Shown here: one piece after another, positions 44,822 through 53,737 of the stretch
How positions within the stretch are numbered: the first letter of the stretch is position 1
Layout: each line of letters opens with the position of its first letter
NCBI RefSeq assembly: GCF_031157275.1
Contig: NZ_JAVIFW010000006.1
Location: 310,001-374,000 of the forward strand
Origin: Streptomyces sp. LHD-70
GTDB taxonomy: Bacteria; Actinomycetota; Actinomycetes; Streptomycetales; Streptomycetaceae
DNA length: 64,000 nt
Direction of reading: 5' to 3'
The notes under the pieces: generated by a model
Seen by the model: only the letters and a program-made list of their open reading frames with translations
The model's database searches: none
What the model was told of the DNA's origin: nothing
Position numbers and translations under genes: made by a program

Positions 44822-45742
44822 TCAGCTCCTGCCGAGGAGACCGCGGCTGCGCAGCACGCGGCGCTCCAGGGGACTGAAGACGAGCAGATCGATGGCGATG
44901 CCCACGATGAGGATGAGGAAGATGGCGAGGAACACCATGGACATACTGCTGTTGGTGCGGCCGTTGTCGAGCAACTGGCCGAGGCCGATGCCGAGTTCGG
45001 GCGAGGACGCGATGATCTCCGCGGCCATGAGGGAGCGCCAGGAGAAGGCCCAGCCCTGCTTCAGACCGGCCAGGTATCCGGGCAGCGCCGCCGGCATCAC
45101 GATGTGCCAGGTGCCGCGGGCCCCGGTGGCGCCCAGGGTGCGACCGGCCCGCAGGAACAGCGGCGGCACCTGGTCGACGCCGGCGACCAGCCCGTTGGCG
45201 ATGGACGGGACGGCGCCGAGCAGGATCACTGCGTACATCATCGAGTCGTTCAGACCGAGCCAGAGCACCGCGGGCGGCACCCAGGCCACCGATGGCAGGG
45301 ACTGCAGGCCGGACAGGATCGGCCCGATCGCGGCGCGCACGAACCGTACGCGGGCGACGAGCAGGCCGAGCGGCGTGCCGATGACGAGGGCGAGCAGGAA
45401 GCCGGAGACGCCGCGCCAGAGGCTGGTCCAGATGTAGTCGAACAGCGTGCCCTGCAGCCAGGCCTGCCGGACCTCGAACCAGACGGCCGAGGGGGATGGC
45501 AGCTTGTAGGGGTCGACGATCTGCGCCCAGGTCAGGGCCTGCCAGATCAGCAGAACCAGGGCGATCGCGAAGACGGGGGGAAGAACCTTCTTGCGGATGA
45601 CCTCGCCGCGCGGGGTTCGCTGGTCCACCGAGGTCTCCAGGGCGTCGAGCCCGGCCTCGAGGCCCGCGAGACCCGTCAGGCCCGCGGCGTCGTCCTGGTC
45701 CTTCGGCGCGGAGGTCCCGGTGGAGGTCTTAGTGCTGGCCAT
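44822..45742 (-). CDS. Sulfonate-type ABC transporter permease (SsuC/TauC-like)
   Basis: A 306-residue permease with six membrane helices and the EAA loop (TLGATGARGTWHIVMPAALPGYLAGLKQGWAFS, here in pieces of AFSWRSLMAAEIIA). It belongs to the nitrate/sulfonate/taurine importers. The ATG at 45742 is chosen for the GGGGAG site 10 bases upstream; an earlier ATG at 45760 is possible. It overlaps the end of the ATPase gene by 14 bases, so the two are translationally coupled. Confidence 0.9.
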   Translation of the reverse strand: MASTKTSTGTSAPKDQDDAAGLTGLAGLEAGLDALETSVDQRTPRGEVIRKKVLPPVFAIALVLLIWQALTWAQIVDPYKLPSPSAVWFEVRQAWLQGTLFDYIWTSLWRGVSGFLLALVIGTPLGLLVARVRFVRAAIGPILSGLQSLPSVAWVPPAVLWLGLNDSMMYAVILLGAVPSIANGLVAGVDQVPPLFLRAGRTLGATGARGTWHIVMPAALPGYLAGLKQGWAFSWRSLMAAEIIASSPELGIGLGQLLDNGRTNSSMSMVFLAIFLILIVGIAIDLLVFSPLERRVLRSRGLLGRS

Positions 45743-46517
45743 GGCGGCGGATCTCCCCACGGAGTTGTTCGGTGATCTCGAGGGACAGCTCCGCGACGGC
45801 GGAGTCCTCGATGCGGCGCGGCTGGGGAATATCCACGGTCCACTCGCGGGCGATCCGCCCGGGGCGGGACGACAGCAGCACCACGCGTTGGGCGAGGCGG
45901 ACGGCCTCGCGCACGTTGTGGGTCACGAAGAGTACGGAGAGGCCGGTCTCATGCCACAGCTGGGTCAGTTCGTCGTGCAGGACGTCACGGGTGATCGCGT
46001 CGAGCGCCGCGAACGGCTCGTCCATCAGGAGCAGTTGGCTGTCCTGGGCGAGCGCGCGGGCGAGGGCCACGCGCTGGCGCATGCCGCCGGACAGCTCGTG
46101 CACGCGCTTGCCGTAGGCGCCGCTGAGGCGGACCAGGCCGAGCAGACGCTCCGCCTCGTCGCGCCGCTCGTTCTTGGGCACACCGCGCAGTCGCAGGGCG
46201 AGTTCGACGTTCTTGCCCGCGGTGAGCCAGGGGAACAGCGCGTGCTCCTGGAACATCAGGGCGGGGCGTCCGGACGTCTCGATGGACCCGACGGTCGGGG
46301 CGTCGAGGCCTGCGACGAGGTTGAGCAGGGTGGACTTGCCGCAGCCCGAGGCCCCCAGGAGCGTGACGAACTCGCCCGGTGCGACATCGAGGCTGATGTC
46401 GTCGAGCACGAGCTGCTGCGCGCCGGGCCGGCCGAAGGACTTGGACACGTGCTGGATGCGTGCGGCGTGCGACACCGCCGTGCGGTCCTCAGCCTTGGTG
46501 AGGGTGCTGGTGGCCAT
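45729..46517 (-). CDS. Sulfonate-type ABC transporter ATPase (SsuB/TauB-like)
   Basis: A 262-residue ABC ATPase. Walker A is GASGCGKST (about 55-63), Q-loop MFQEHALFPWLT, signature LSGGMRQRVALARALA, and Walker B LLLMDEPFAALD; the H-loop is VTHNVREA. With the binding protein and permease it imports organosulfonates or sulfate-derived compounds, matching the cysteine synthesis genes. AGGAGG precedes the ATG at 46517 by 8 bases; the GTG at 46526 is rejected. It lies 36 bases after the binding-protein gene stop. Confidence 0.92.
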   Translation of the reverse strand: MATSTLTKAEDRTAVSHAARIQHVSKSFGRPGAQQLVLDDISLDVAPGEFVTLLGASGCGKSTLLNLVAGLDAPTVGSIETSGRPALMFQEHALFPWLTAGKNVELALRLRGVPKNERRDEAERLLGLVRLSGAYGKRVHELSGGMRQRVALARALAQDSQLLLMDEPFAALDAITRDVLHDELTQLWHETGLSVLFVTHNVREAVRLAQRVVLLSSRPGRIAREWTVDIPQPRRIEDSAVAELSLEITEQLRGEIRRHGQH

Positions 46518-46553
46518 GATCGTCACCTCCTGGGAACGGTCGGGTTGCGGTGG

Positions 46554-47729
46554 CTAGTCGGTGCCGAGGCCGGAGTCGTGGACGCCGGGCTGGCTCTCGT
46601 CCTGCAGCACCTGGTTGAGGAGCTCCAGGTCGTAGATGCCGCCCAGGTCGGGCCTCTTCAGCAGGCCGGCCTTGACCGCGTGCTGGGCCTGGGCGTCGAG
46701 GGTGGCGGCCAGCGGGTCGTCGGTGAACTCGATGGACTTCCAGGCGGGGTCGATGACCTTCGCGGGCAGCGCCTTGCCGGAGTCCCGCGCGAGGCGGTCG
46801 TTGGCGGCGGCCTTGGCGGCGTCCGGGTTCTCCGCGATCCACGCGTTGGTCTTCACGGTGCCGCGCAGGAAGGCCTCGACGACCTTCGGGTGCGCCTTGA
46901 GGAAGCTCTGGGACACGACGATGTTGGCGTTCACGAACTGCTCGTCCGGCCACAGATCCTTCTCGTCGAGCAGTACCTTCGCGCCCTCGTCGACCAGCTT
47001 GGACGCGGTCGGCTCGGGCACCCAGGCGCCGTCGAAGGAGCCCGACTTGTAGGCGTCCGGCATGATCTTGTTGTCGGTGCGGACGACGGACACGTCGCCC
47101 TTGCCGCTCTGCGCGTCGACCTTCCAGCCCTGCTCGGAGACCCAGTTCAGGAAGGCGACGTCCTGGGTGTTGCCCAGCTGGGGCGTGGCGATCGTCTTGC
47201 CCTTGACGTCGTCCTTGGACTGGATCTTGTCGGGGTTCACGACCAGCTTCACGCCGCCGGAAGCGGCCCCGGAGATGATGCGCAGCCCCTTGCCCGCCGA
47301 CTTGGTGTAGCCGTTGATCGCCGGGGACGGGCCGATGAAGCCGATGTCGATCGACTTGGAGACCAGCGCCTCGATCTCGGCGGGCCCGGCGTTGAAGGTG
47401 GACGGCGTGATCTGCGTGCCGCCCAACTCCTTCTGCAGGATGCCCTTCTCCAGACCGACGAGGGCCGTGCCGTGGGTGAGGTTGGGGAAGTAGCCGACCT
47501 TCACCTCGGAGAGGTCGTCGATCGGCTTGCCCTTGGCGACGTTCTGCGTGTCGTCCTTGGCCTGGGAGCCGTAGCCGCAGGAGGTGGCGGCGAAGGCCAG
47601 GAGCGGCAGGACGACGGCCGCGGTGAGCGTACGCCGCAGCGTGCGGGAGCCCGGAGAACGGGCCTCGCGCGGGCGGTGACCTCGGTGCTCGGCCGGCGTG
47701 GCGGCGTCGGTCGGGCGGTTGGCAGGCAC
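46554..47729 (-). CDS. Sulfonate-type ABC substrate-binding lipoprotein (SsuA-like)
   Basis: A 391-residue binding protein. The signal ends in a lipobox FAATSC (Cys at about residue 51), then VGYFPNLTHGTALVGLEKGI and NAGPAEIEALVSKSIDIGFI are typical of the aliphatic sulfonate/nitrate binding family. It delivers organosulfur compounds to the permease and ATPase. The GTG at 47729 is chosen: GAGAGGA lies 10 bases before, and the longer frame to 47975 runs through non-coding sequence upstream. It is 255 bases downstream of cysN, so there may be a second promoter here. Confidence 0.9.
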   Translation of the reverse strand: MPANRPTDAATPAEHRGHRPREARSPGSRTLRRTLTAAVVLPLLAFAATSCGYGSQAKDDTQNVAKGKPIDDLSEVKVGYFPNLTHGTALVGLEKGILQKELGGTQITPSTFNAGPAEIEALVSKSIDIGFIGPSPAINGYTKSAGKGLRIISGAASGGVKLVVNPDKIQSKDDVKGKTIATPQLGNTQDVAFLNWVSEQGWKVDAQSGKGDVSVVRTDNKIMPDAYKSGSFDGAWVPEPTASKLVDEGAKVLLDEKDLWPDEQFVNANIVVSQSFLKAHPKVVEAFLRGTVKTNAWIAENPDAAKAAANDRLARDSGKALPAKVIDPAWKSIEFTDDPLAATLDAQAQHAVKAGLLKRPDLGGIYDLELLNQVLQDESQPGVHDSGLGTD

Positions 47730-47984
47730 GGGAGGTGGTCCTCTCGTCGGCCCGGCCCTCACATCCCCCGAGGAGCAGTGGGGGCGGAGTCCGGGAATTC
47801 GGCAGGTCTTCGTCGATGTGACGGGACGTGTGGCGGGACGTGTGGCGGGACATGCTGCGGGGCGCGCATGCGGTGCGCGTACGTCATCGCGCACATCGCA
47901 CGACTCCGCCCGAGCCCGCGCCGAGGGAGCCGCTGCCGATGCGGCCGCCCTCCTTCGCGAACGTCGCGAACACATCGCTACGCA
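47730..47984. other. Gap between cysN and the sulfonate ABC genes
   Basis: Contains low-complexity GTGGCGGGACGTGTGGCGGGAC repeats (about 47820-47860), and no leader peptide with the actinobacterial HVDL motif was recognised. A promoter for the ABC genes may lie here, but it is not obvious. Confidence 0.4.
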
Positions 47985-49370
47985 TCAGAAGTCCCAGCCC
48001 TCGTCGTCCGCTTCGGCGCTGGGCACGGTCTTGGAGGCGAACGAGTCGCCTGCCATGCCGGCGGCGAGGGTGGTGCCGTCGGCCGGGTCGATGAGGAGGA
48101 AGGAGCCGGTGCGGCGGGAGTCCTCGTAGGAGTCGAGGGCGAGCGGTTCGGCGGTGCGCACGCGGACCTGGCCGATGTCGTTGGCGACGAGCTCGCCGGG
48201 CTCGGGGTGCTGGGACAGGTCGTCCAGGGTCAGCCGCGAGGGGATTTCCTTGACGATGGCCTTGACCGTGCGGGTGGTGTGCTTGAGCAGCACCCGCTGG
48301 CCCACCGTGAGCGGGGTGTCGGCGACGTGGCAGACGGTCGCCTCGATGTCCTGGCTGGTTGCCGGGGTGTCCCCGGACGGCACGAGCAGGTCGCCGCGGG
48401 AGATGTCGATGTCGTCCTCGAGGATCAGCGTCACCGACTGCGGCGTCCACGCCACGTCCACCGGGGTGCCGAGCAGGTCGATCCCGGTGATCTTCGAGCT
48501 GCGGCCCGAGGGCAGCACGGTCACGGACTCGCCGACGCGGAAGGTGCCCGCGGCGATCTGGCCCGCGTAGCCGCGGTAGTCGGGGTGCTCGGCGGTCTGC
48601 GGCCGGATCACGTACTGCACGGGGAACCGCGCGTGGCAGGTCGCCAGGTCGTGGCTGACCGGAACGGTCTCCAGGTGTTCGAGGACGGTGGGGCCGCCGT
48701 ACCAGTCCATGTTCGCGGACGGCTCCACCACGTTGTCACCGGCGAGCGCGGAGATCGGGATGGCGGTGATCTCCGGGACGCCCAACTCCAAGGCGTAGGT
48801 GGTGAATTCCTCGGCGATCTTGGCGAAGACGGGCTCGGCGTAGTCGACGAGGTCCATCTTGTTGACCGCGAGCACCACGTGCGGCACGCGCAGGAGCGCG
48901 GCCAGGGCGGCGTGCCGGCGGGTCTGCTCGACCACGCCGTTGCGGGCGTCGACGAGGATCACGGTCAGCTCGGCGGTGGAGGCGCCGGTGACCATGTTCC
49001 GGGTGTACTGCACGTGCCCGGGGGTGTCGGCGAGGATGAACCGGCGCCGCGCGGTGGCGAAGTAGCGGTAGGCGACGTCGATCGTGATGCCCTGCTCCCG
49101 CTCGGCACGCAGGCCGTCGGTGAGCAGCGCCAGGTCGGGCTCGGCGGCACCGCGGTTGCGGGACGCAAGCTCGACGGCCTCCAGCTGGTCGGTGAGGACC
49201 GACTTGGAGTCGTGCAGCAGGCGCCCGACGAGGGTGGACTTGCCGTCGTCGACGGAACCGGCCGTCGCGAAGCGCAGCAGGGTCGTCGCCGACAGATCGG
49301 CCAGTCCGCCCAACTGCGCCGCGTCGGCCGTGTGGTCGGCGGGGCCGGCGTTTTCGGCGTGCGTGCTCAT
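47985..49370 (-). CDS. cysN: Sulfate adenylyltransferase subunit 1 (GTPase)
   Basis: A 461-residue CysN: the G1 loop GSVDDGKSTLVGRLLHDS, G3 DTPGHVQYT and G4 NKMDLVDYA are present, followed by two beta-barrel domains. With CysD it makes adenosine phosphosulfate from ATP and sulfate, powered by GTP hydrolysis. Stand-alone CysN, without a fused CysC kinase domain; CysC is a separate gene in this operon. The start ATG is immediately before the cysD stop, 0 bases apart. Confidence 0.95.
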   Translation of the reverse strand: MSTHAENAGPADHTADAAQLGGLADLSATTLLRFATAGSVDDGKSTLVGRLLHDSKSVLTDQLEAVELASRNRGAAEPDLALLTDGLRAEREQGITIDVAYRYFATARRRFILADTPGHVQYTRNMVTGASTAELTVILVDARNGVVEQTRRHAALAALLRVPHVVLAVNKMDLVDYAEPVFAKIAEEFTTYALELGVPEITAIPISALAGDNVVEPSANMDWYGGPTVLEHLETVPVSHDLATCHARFPVQYVIRPQTAEHPDYRGYAGQIAAGTFRVGESVTVLPSGRSSKITGIDLLGTPVDVAWTPQSVTLILEDDIDISRGDLLVPSGDTPATSQDIEATVCHVADTPLTVGQRVLLKHTTRTVKAIVKEIPSRLTLDDLSQHPEPGELVANDIGQVRVRTAEPLALDSYEDSRRTGSFLLIDPADGTTLAAGMAGDSFASKTVPSAEADDEGWDF

Positions 49371-50309
49371 TTAGAAGTACCCCTCGCGCTTGCGGTCTTC
49401 CATCGCGGCCTCGGACATCTTGTCGTCGGCGCGGGTGGCGCCCCGCTCGGTGAGCCGGGACGCGGCGATCTCGGTGATCACGGCCTGCAGGGTGCCGGCG
49501 TCGGAGTCGACGGCGCCGGTGCAGGACATGTCACCGACCGTCCGGTAGCGCACCTGGCGCTTGACGACCGGCTCGTCCTCACGCGGCCCGCCCCACTCGC
49601 CGGCGGTCAGCCACATCCCCGAGCGCTGGAACACCTCACGCTCATGCGCGAAGTAGATCTCCGGCAGTTCGATGTCCTCGCGGGCGATGTACTGCCACAC
49701 GTCCAGCTCGGTCCAGTTGGACAGCGGGAAGACCCGGACGTGCTCGCCGGGGGCGTGCCGGCCGTTGTAGAGCTGCCACAGCTCGGGGCGCTGACGGCGC
49801 GGGTCCCACTGCGAGAACTCGTCACGCAGGGAGAACACCCGCTCCTTCGCGCGGGCCTTCTCCTCGTCGCGGCGGCCGCCGCCGAACACCGCGTCGAAGC
49901 GGTGCTGCTGGATGGCCTCCGTCAGCGGCACGGTCTGCAGCGGGTTGCGGGTGCCGTCGGGGCGCTCGCGCAGCTTGCCCGCGTCGATGTACTCCTGCAC
50001 GGAGGCGACATGCAGCCGCAGCCCGTGCTCGGCCACCACACGGTCGCGGTAGTCGAGGACCTCGGGGAAGTTGTGCCCGGTGTCCACGTGCAGCAGCGAG
50101 AAGGGGACCGCCGCGGGGGCGAACGCCTTCAGCGCCAGGTGCAGCATGACGATGGAGTCCTTGCCACCGGAGAAAAGGATCACCGGCCGCTCGAACTCAC
50201 CCGCCACCTCACGGAAGATGTGCACGGCCTCGGACTCCAGAGCGTCCAAGTGGCTGAGCGCGTAAGGGCTGTCGGTCTCCTCCGACAGCAAAGGCGCGGT
50301 GGTCGTCAT
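49371..50309 (-). CDS. cysD: Sulfate adenylyltransferase subunit 2
   Basis: A 312-residue CysD, the PP-loop subunit that adenylates sulfate. The pyrophosphate loop is ILFSGGKDSIVMLHLALKAF and the conserved FDAVFGGGRRDEEKARAKER and FPLSNWTELDVWQYI lie downstream. Acts in the cytoplasm with CysN in sulfate activation. Its ATG overlaps the stop of cysC by the ATGA type, and its stop directly abuts the cysN start. Confidence 0.95.
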   Translation of the reverse strand: MTTTAPLLSEETDSPYALSHLDALESEAVHIFREVAGEFERPVILFSGGKDSIVMLHLALKAFAPAAVPFSLLHVDTGHNFPEVLDYRDRVVAEHGLRLHVASVQEYIDAGKLRERPDGTRNPLQTVPLTEAIQQHRFDAVFGGGRRDEEKARAKERVFSLRDEFSQWDPRRQRPELWQLYNGRHAPGEHVRVFPLSNWTELDVWQYIAREDIELPEIYFAHEREVFQRSGMWLTAGEWGGPREDEPVVKRQVRYRTVGDMSCTGAVDSDAGTLQAVITEIAASRLTERGATRADDKMSEAAMEDRKREGYF

Positions 50310-50905
50310 GCCAGACCCCTTTCCGTGAGCAGCGCATGCAGCGCCGCCGCTGACTCCTGCACGGTCTGCTGGTGCGACTCGATCCGCAGATCTGGCGAAT
50401 CGGGCGCTTCATACGGGTCGTCGACACCCGTCAGGCCGGACAGCTCACCGGCGGCCTGCTTGGCGTACAGCCCCTTCACGTCCCGCTCCGAGCACACCTC
50501 GACAGGCGTGGCGACATGCACCTCGACATACGCGGTGCCCTCGCCCTGGTGGCGCTTACGCACCGCCTCACGACTGTCGGTGTACGGGGCGATGACCGGC
50601 ACGAGGGCCTTCACACCGTTGGCGGCGAGCAGTTCGGCGACGAAGCCGATGCGCTGCACATTGGTGTGCCGGTCCTCGCGGCTGAAGCCGAGACCCGCGG
50701 AGAGGAACTCGCGGATCTCATCCCCGTCGAGCACCTCGACAGCGTGGCCCTCGCTGCGCAGACGGCCCGCCAACTCGTGGGCGATGGTGGTCTTTCCGGC
50801 GCTCGGCAGACCGGTGAGCCAGATGGTGGCCCCGGTCGTGGCGGGCGCGGCGGTGGCAGCGGAGGCTGCGCCGGCGGTCACGTGTGTCTCCTGGTGGTCG
50901 GTCAT
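50306..50905 (-). CDS. cysC: Adenylylsulfate kinase
   Basis: A 199-residue APS kinase with Walker A GLPSAGKTTIAHELA, the APS-binding region DGDEIREFLSAGLGFSREDR, and GLYAKQAAGELSGLTGVDDP. It phosphorylates APS to PAPS. The ATG at 50905 overlaps the cysH stop codon (ATGA); a GTG at 50881 with GGAGA just before it is an alternative that would remove 8 residues. Genes cysH, cysC, cysD overlap by 4 bases each, a tightly coupled operon. Confidence 0.94.
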   Translation of the reverse strand: MTDHQETHVTAGAASAATAAPATTGATIWLTGLPSAGKTTIAHELAGRLRSEGHAVEVLDGDEIREFLSAGLGFSREDRHTNVQRIGFVAELLAANGVKALVPVIAPYTDSREAVRKRHQGEGTAYVEVHVATPVEVCSERDVKGLYAKQAAGELSGLTGVDDPYEAPDSPDLRIESHQQTVQESAAALHALLTERGLA

Positions 50906-51615
50906 CCGTGCAGCCCGCATTCCGTCTTGTTGCGGCCGGCCCAGCGGCCGGAGCGGGCGTCCTCGCCCTCCGCCACGCGGCGGGTGCAGGGCGCGCAGCC
51001 GATGGACGGATAGCCGTCCATGAGCAGCGGGTTGGTGAGTACGCCGTGTTCGGCCACGTAGGCGTCCACGTCGTCCTGGGTCCAGCGGGCGATCGGCGCG
51101 ATCTTGACCTTCTGGCGCTTCTCGTCCCAGGCGACGACCGGCGTGTTCGCGCGGGTCGGCGACTCGTCCCGGCGAAGCCCGGTGGCCCAGGCGTCGTACG
51201 CGGTCAGGCCCTCTTCGAGGGGCTTGACCTTGCGCAGCGCGCAGCACAGGTCGGGGTCGCGGTCGTGCAGCTTCGGCCCGTACTCCGCGTCCTGTTCGGC
51301 GACGGTCTGGCGGGGCGTCAGGGTGATCAGGTTGACGTCGAGGACGGCGTCCACGGCGTCGGCGGTGCCGATGGTCTCGGGGAAGTGGTAGCCGGTGTCG
51401 AGGAACACCACGTCCACGCCGGGCATGGCGCGCGACGCCAGGTGGGCGACCACCGCGTCCTCCATCGACGAGGTCACGCAGAAGCGCTTGCCGAAGGTGT
51501 GCGCGGCCCACCCGAGGATCTCCAGGGGGGAGGCTTCCTCCAGTTCACGGCCGGCCCGCTCGGCGAGCTCCTTGAGTTCGTCGGCGGTACGTCGTTGAGC
51601 CTGAGCAGTCGTCAT
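50902..51615 (-). CDS. cysH: Phosphoadenylyl/adenylyl-sulfate reductase
   Basis: A 237-residue assimilatory reductase. The PP-loop domain shows VTSSMEDAVVAHLA; Cys124-Cys125 and Cys207-Cys210 form the CC...CxxC set that binds a 4Fe-4S cluster in APS reductases, and Cys233 in KTECGLHG is the catalytic nucleophile. The cluster suggests that APS can be reduced directly, although a kinase gene (cysC) is beside it. It makes sulfite for the sulfite reductase. ATG 51615 is preceded by GGAGGGG; it overlaps the stop of the upstream zinc ribbon gene by 4 bases. Confidence 0.94.
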   Translation of the reverse strand: MTTAQAQRRTADELKELAERAGRELEEASPLEILGWAAHTFGKRFCVTSSMEDAVVAHLASRAMPGVDVVFLDTGYHFPETIGTADAVDAVLDVNLITLTPRQTVAEQDAEYGPKLHDRDPDLCCALRKVKPLEEGLTAYDAWATGLRRDESPTRANTPVVAWDEKRQKVKIAPIARWTQDDVDAYVAEHGVLTNPLLMDGYPSIGCAPCTRRVAEGEDARSGRWAGRNKTECGLHG

Positions 51616-51791
51616 ATCTCGTCCCCTCCACCGTCGTTGTGCGTGAGGCCCCGGGTGAGCAACCCGAGGAACTTCAGCTGGAAGGCCCGGTTGCAGGCCG
51701 CGCACTCCCACGCGCCGTGGCCGGACTCGTGGGGGCGAAGATCCTCGTCACCGCAGTACGGGCAGTAGAACGGCGCGGCGCGCTCGCTCAC
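51612..51791 (-). CDS. 59-aa zinc-ribbon protein of the sulfur operon
   Basis: A 59-residue protein with two pairs of cysteines, CPYCG and CAAC, an arrangement like a zinc ribbon, then RAFQLKFLGLLTRGLTHNDG. The short gene is locked between the sulfite reductase (GTGA overlap at its start) and cysH (4-base overlap at its end), so it should be made in step with them. Probably conserved in actinobacterial sulfur operons but not characterised that I know of. It could handle metal or electron delivery to the reductases or regulate them. Confidence 0.82.
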   Translation of the reverse strand: MSERAAPFYCPYCGDEDLRPHESGHGAWECAACNRAFQLKFLGLLTRGLTHNDGGGDEI

Positions 51792-53485
51792 TTGAGAGCC
51801 TCCTCGGAGGCGCGGGCCGTCCAGGTGGCGAACCGCTCGCCGTCCTCGCGCTCCGATTGGAAGCGCTTGACGACGCGCTCGATGTAGTCGGGCAGCTCGT
51901 CGGCGGTCACCTTCAGGCCGCGGACCTTGCGGCCGAACCCGGCCTCGAGGCCGAGCGCGCCGCCGAGGTGCACCTGGTAGCCCTCGACCTGCTCGCCCTG
52001 GTCGTTGAGCATGAGCTGGCCCTTGAGGCCGATGTCGGCGACCTGGATACGGGCGCAGGCGTTGGGGCAGCCGTTGATGTTGATGGTGATCGGCTCGTCG
52101 AAGTCCGGGACGCGGCGCTCCAGTTCGTCGATGAGCGAGGCGCCGCGGGCCTTGGTCTCGACGATGGCGAGCTTGCAGAACTCGATGCCGGTGCAGGCCA
52201 TGGTGCCGCGCCGGAACGCCGAGGGGCGCACGGTCAGGTCGAGCGATTCGAGCGCCTCGGTCAGCGGCTCGACCTGCGCCTCGTCCACGTCGAGCACGAT
52301 CATCTTCTGCTCGACGGTGGTGCGCAGGCGGCCCGAGCCGTGGGCCTCGGCGATCTCCGCGATCTTGGTGAGCGTCGCGCCGTCGACCCGGCCGACGCGC
52401 GGCGCGAAGCCGACGTAGAACTTGCCGTCCTGCTGGCGGTGCACGCCGACGTGGTCGCGCCACTTGGCCACGGGCTGGGCGGGCGCGGGACCGTCGACCA
52501 GCTCGCGCTTCAGGTACTCGTCCTGAAGGACCTGGCGGAACTTCTCCGTGCCCCAGTCGGCGAGCAGGAACTTCAGGCGGGCGCGGGTGCGCAGGCGGCG
52601 GTAGCCGTAGTCGCGGAAGATCGAGATGACACCCTCGAAGACCTCCGGGACCTCGTCGAGCGGCACCCAGGCGCCGAGGCGCTGGCCGATCTTCGGGTTG
52701 GTGGAGAGTCCGCCACCCACCCAGAGGTCGAACCCGGGCCCGTGCTCGGGGTGTTCGACGCCGACGAAGGCGACGTCGTTGATCTCGTGCGCCACGTCCA
52801 GGAGCGGCGAGCCGGAGATCGCGGACTTGAACTTCCGCGGCAGGTTGGAGAAGGCCGAGTTGCCGATGACGCGGCGGTGGATCTCCTCCATGGCGGAGGT
52901 GCCGTCGATGATCTCGTCCTCGGCGATACCGGCGACGGGCGAGCCGATGATGACGCGCGGGGTGTCACCGCAGGCCTCGGTGGTGGACAGGCCGACCTCT
53001 TCGAGGCGCCGCCAGATCTCCGGCACGTCCTCGATGCGGATCCAGTGGTACTGGATGTTCTGCCGGTCGGTGATGTCCGCGGTGCCGCGGGCGAACTCCT
53101 CGGAGATCTCGCCGATCACCCGCAGCTGCTGAGTGGTGAGGCGGCCGCCGTCGATGCGCACGCGCAGCATGAAGTACTTGTCGTCCAGCTCCTCCGGCTC
53201 CAGGACCGCGGTCTTGCCGCCGTCGATCCCGGGCTTGCGCTGGGTGTAGAGGCCCCACCAGCGCATCCGGCCGCGCAGGTCGTTGGGGTCGATCGAGTCG
53301 AAACCACGCTTGGAGTAGATCGTCTCAATGCGTGTCCGCACATTGAGACCGTCGTCGTCCTTCTTGAACTGCTCGTTGCCGTTGAGCGGGGTGAAGTGCC
53401 CCACGGCCCACTGGCCCTCACCACGGTGACGGCTCGCCTTGCGTCGGGGCGCTGCTGAGACGGGCTTCTCAGGGGTTGCGGCCAT
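51788..53485 (-). CDS. Sulfite (nitrite) reductase, siroheme-iron-sulfur type
   Basis: A 565-residue ferredoxin-type sulfite/nitrite reductase. Two homologous halves are visible; ADITDRQNIQYHWIRIEDVP lies in the first. Cluster cysteines are in MACTGIEFCKLA and INGCPNACAR near the C-terminus, and the conserved Arg/Lys that bind the substrate are in the YHWIRI region and in KFKSAISG. It makes sulfide from sulfite for cysteine synthesis. ATG 53485 follows GAAGGA by 9 bases; the longer frame to 53542 is rejected. It is the first structural gene after a Cys-containing leader peptide. Confidence 0.94.
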   Translation of the reverse strand: MAATPEKPVSAAPRRKASRHRGEGQWAVGHFTPLNGNEQFKKDDDGLNVRTRIETIYSKRGFDSIDPNDLRGRMRWWGLYTQRKPGIDGGKTAVLEPEELDDKYFMLRVRIDGGRLTTQQLRVIGEISEEFARGTADITDRQNIQYHWIRIEDVPEIWRRLEEVGLSTTEACGDTPRVIIGSPVAGIAEDEIIDGTSAMEEIHRRVIGNSAFSNLPRKFKSAISGSPLLDVAHEINDVAFVGVEHPEHGPGFDLWVGGGLSTNPKIGQRLGAWVPLDEVPEVFEGVISIFRDYGYRRLRTRARLKFLLADWGTEKFRQVLQDEYLKRELVDGPAPAQPVAKWRDHVGVHRQQDGKFYVGFAPRVGRVDGATLTKIAEIAEAHGSGRLRTTVEQKMIVLDVDEAQVEPLTEALESLDLTVRPSAFRRGTMACTGIEFCKLAIVETKARGASLIDELERRVPDFDEPITININGCPNACARIQVADIGLKGQLMLNDQGEQVEGYQVHLGGALGLEAGFGRKVRGLKVTADELPDYIERVVKRFQSEREDGERFATWTARASEEALK

Positions 53486-53632
53486 GGTTGCTACGTCCTT
53501 CGGGACTACGGGAAAGCGGCTCTGACCAGCGCATACGGGCACGCGGGCGGTGCATTCGACAGATGCGCGCGCCCTTGCGCGTAAGGGGTGGGGTCAGATC
53601 AGGAAAAGGGAATGCGGCGTTGTGCTGAGAGG

Positions 53633-53716
53633 TCAGCGCGCCAGACAGATCGCGCTGGACATGCGGCCGAGGTCGACGTGCCGCCGACTCACCAAGGCAA
53701 TTCCAGCTCGAGACAT
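53633..53716 (-). CDS. Cysteine leader peptide upstream of the sulfur operon
   Basis: A 27-residue frame starting MSRAGIALVSRR and ending HVDLGRMSSAICLAR. The HVDL-R-SA-C tail is the hallmark of the actinobacterial putative leader peptide family found before cysteine and sulfate genes. Its single Cys codon (TGT) sits four codons before the stop. It starts about 14 bases after the predicted transcription start and stops 147 bases before the sulfite reductase, so ribosome progress through it may sense cysteine-tRNA supply, as shown for cysteine attenuation in mycobacteria. No ribosome site is obvious. Confidence 0.8.
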   Translation of the reverse strand: MSRAGIALVSRRHVDLGRMSSAICLAR

Positions 53717-53737
53717 GACGGAAGCGTTGCATGGGCC

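Noticed and set aside
47730..47984. Second cysteine leader peptide before the sulfonate ABC genes
   Set aside because: Short frames exist but none has the HVDL-like tail or a ribosome site.
45591..51023. Open frame of 1810 codons on the plus strand
   Set aside because: It lies antisense to the whole sulfur operon and has the Val/Leu/Gly/Arg/Asp composition typical of antisense frames in high-GC DNA.
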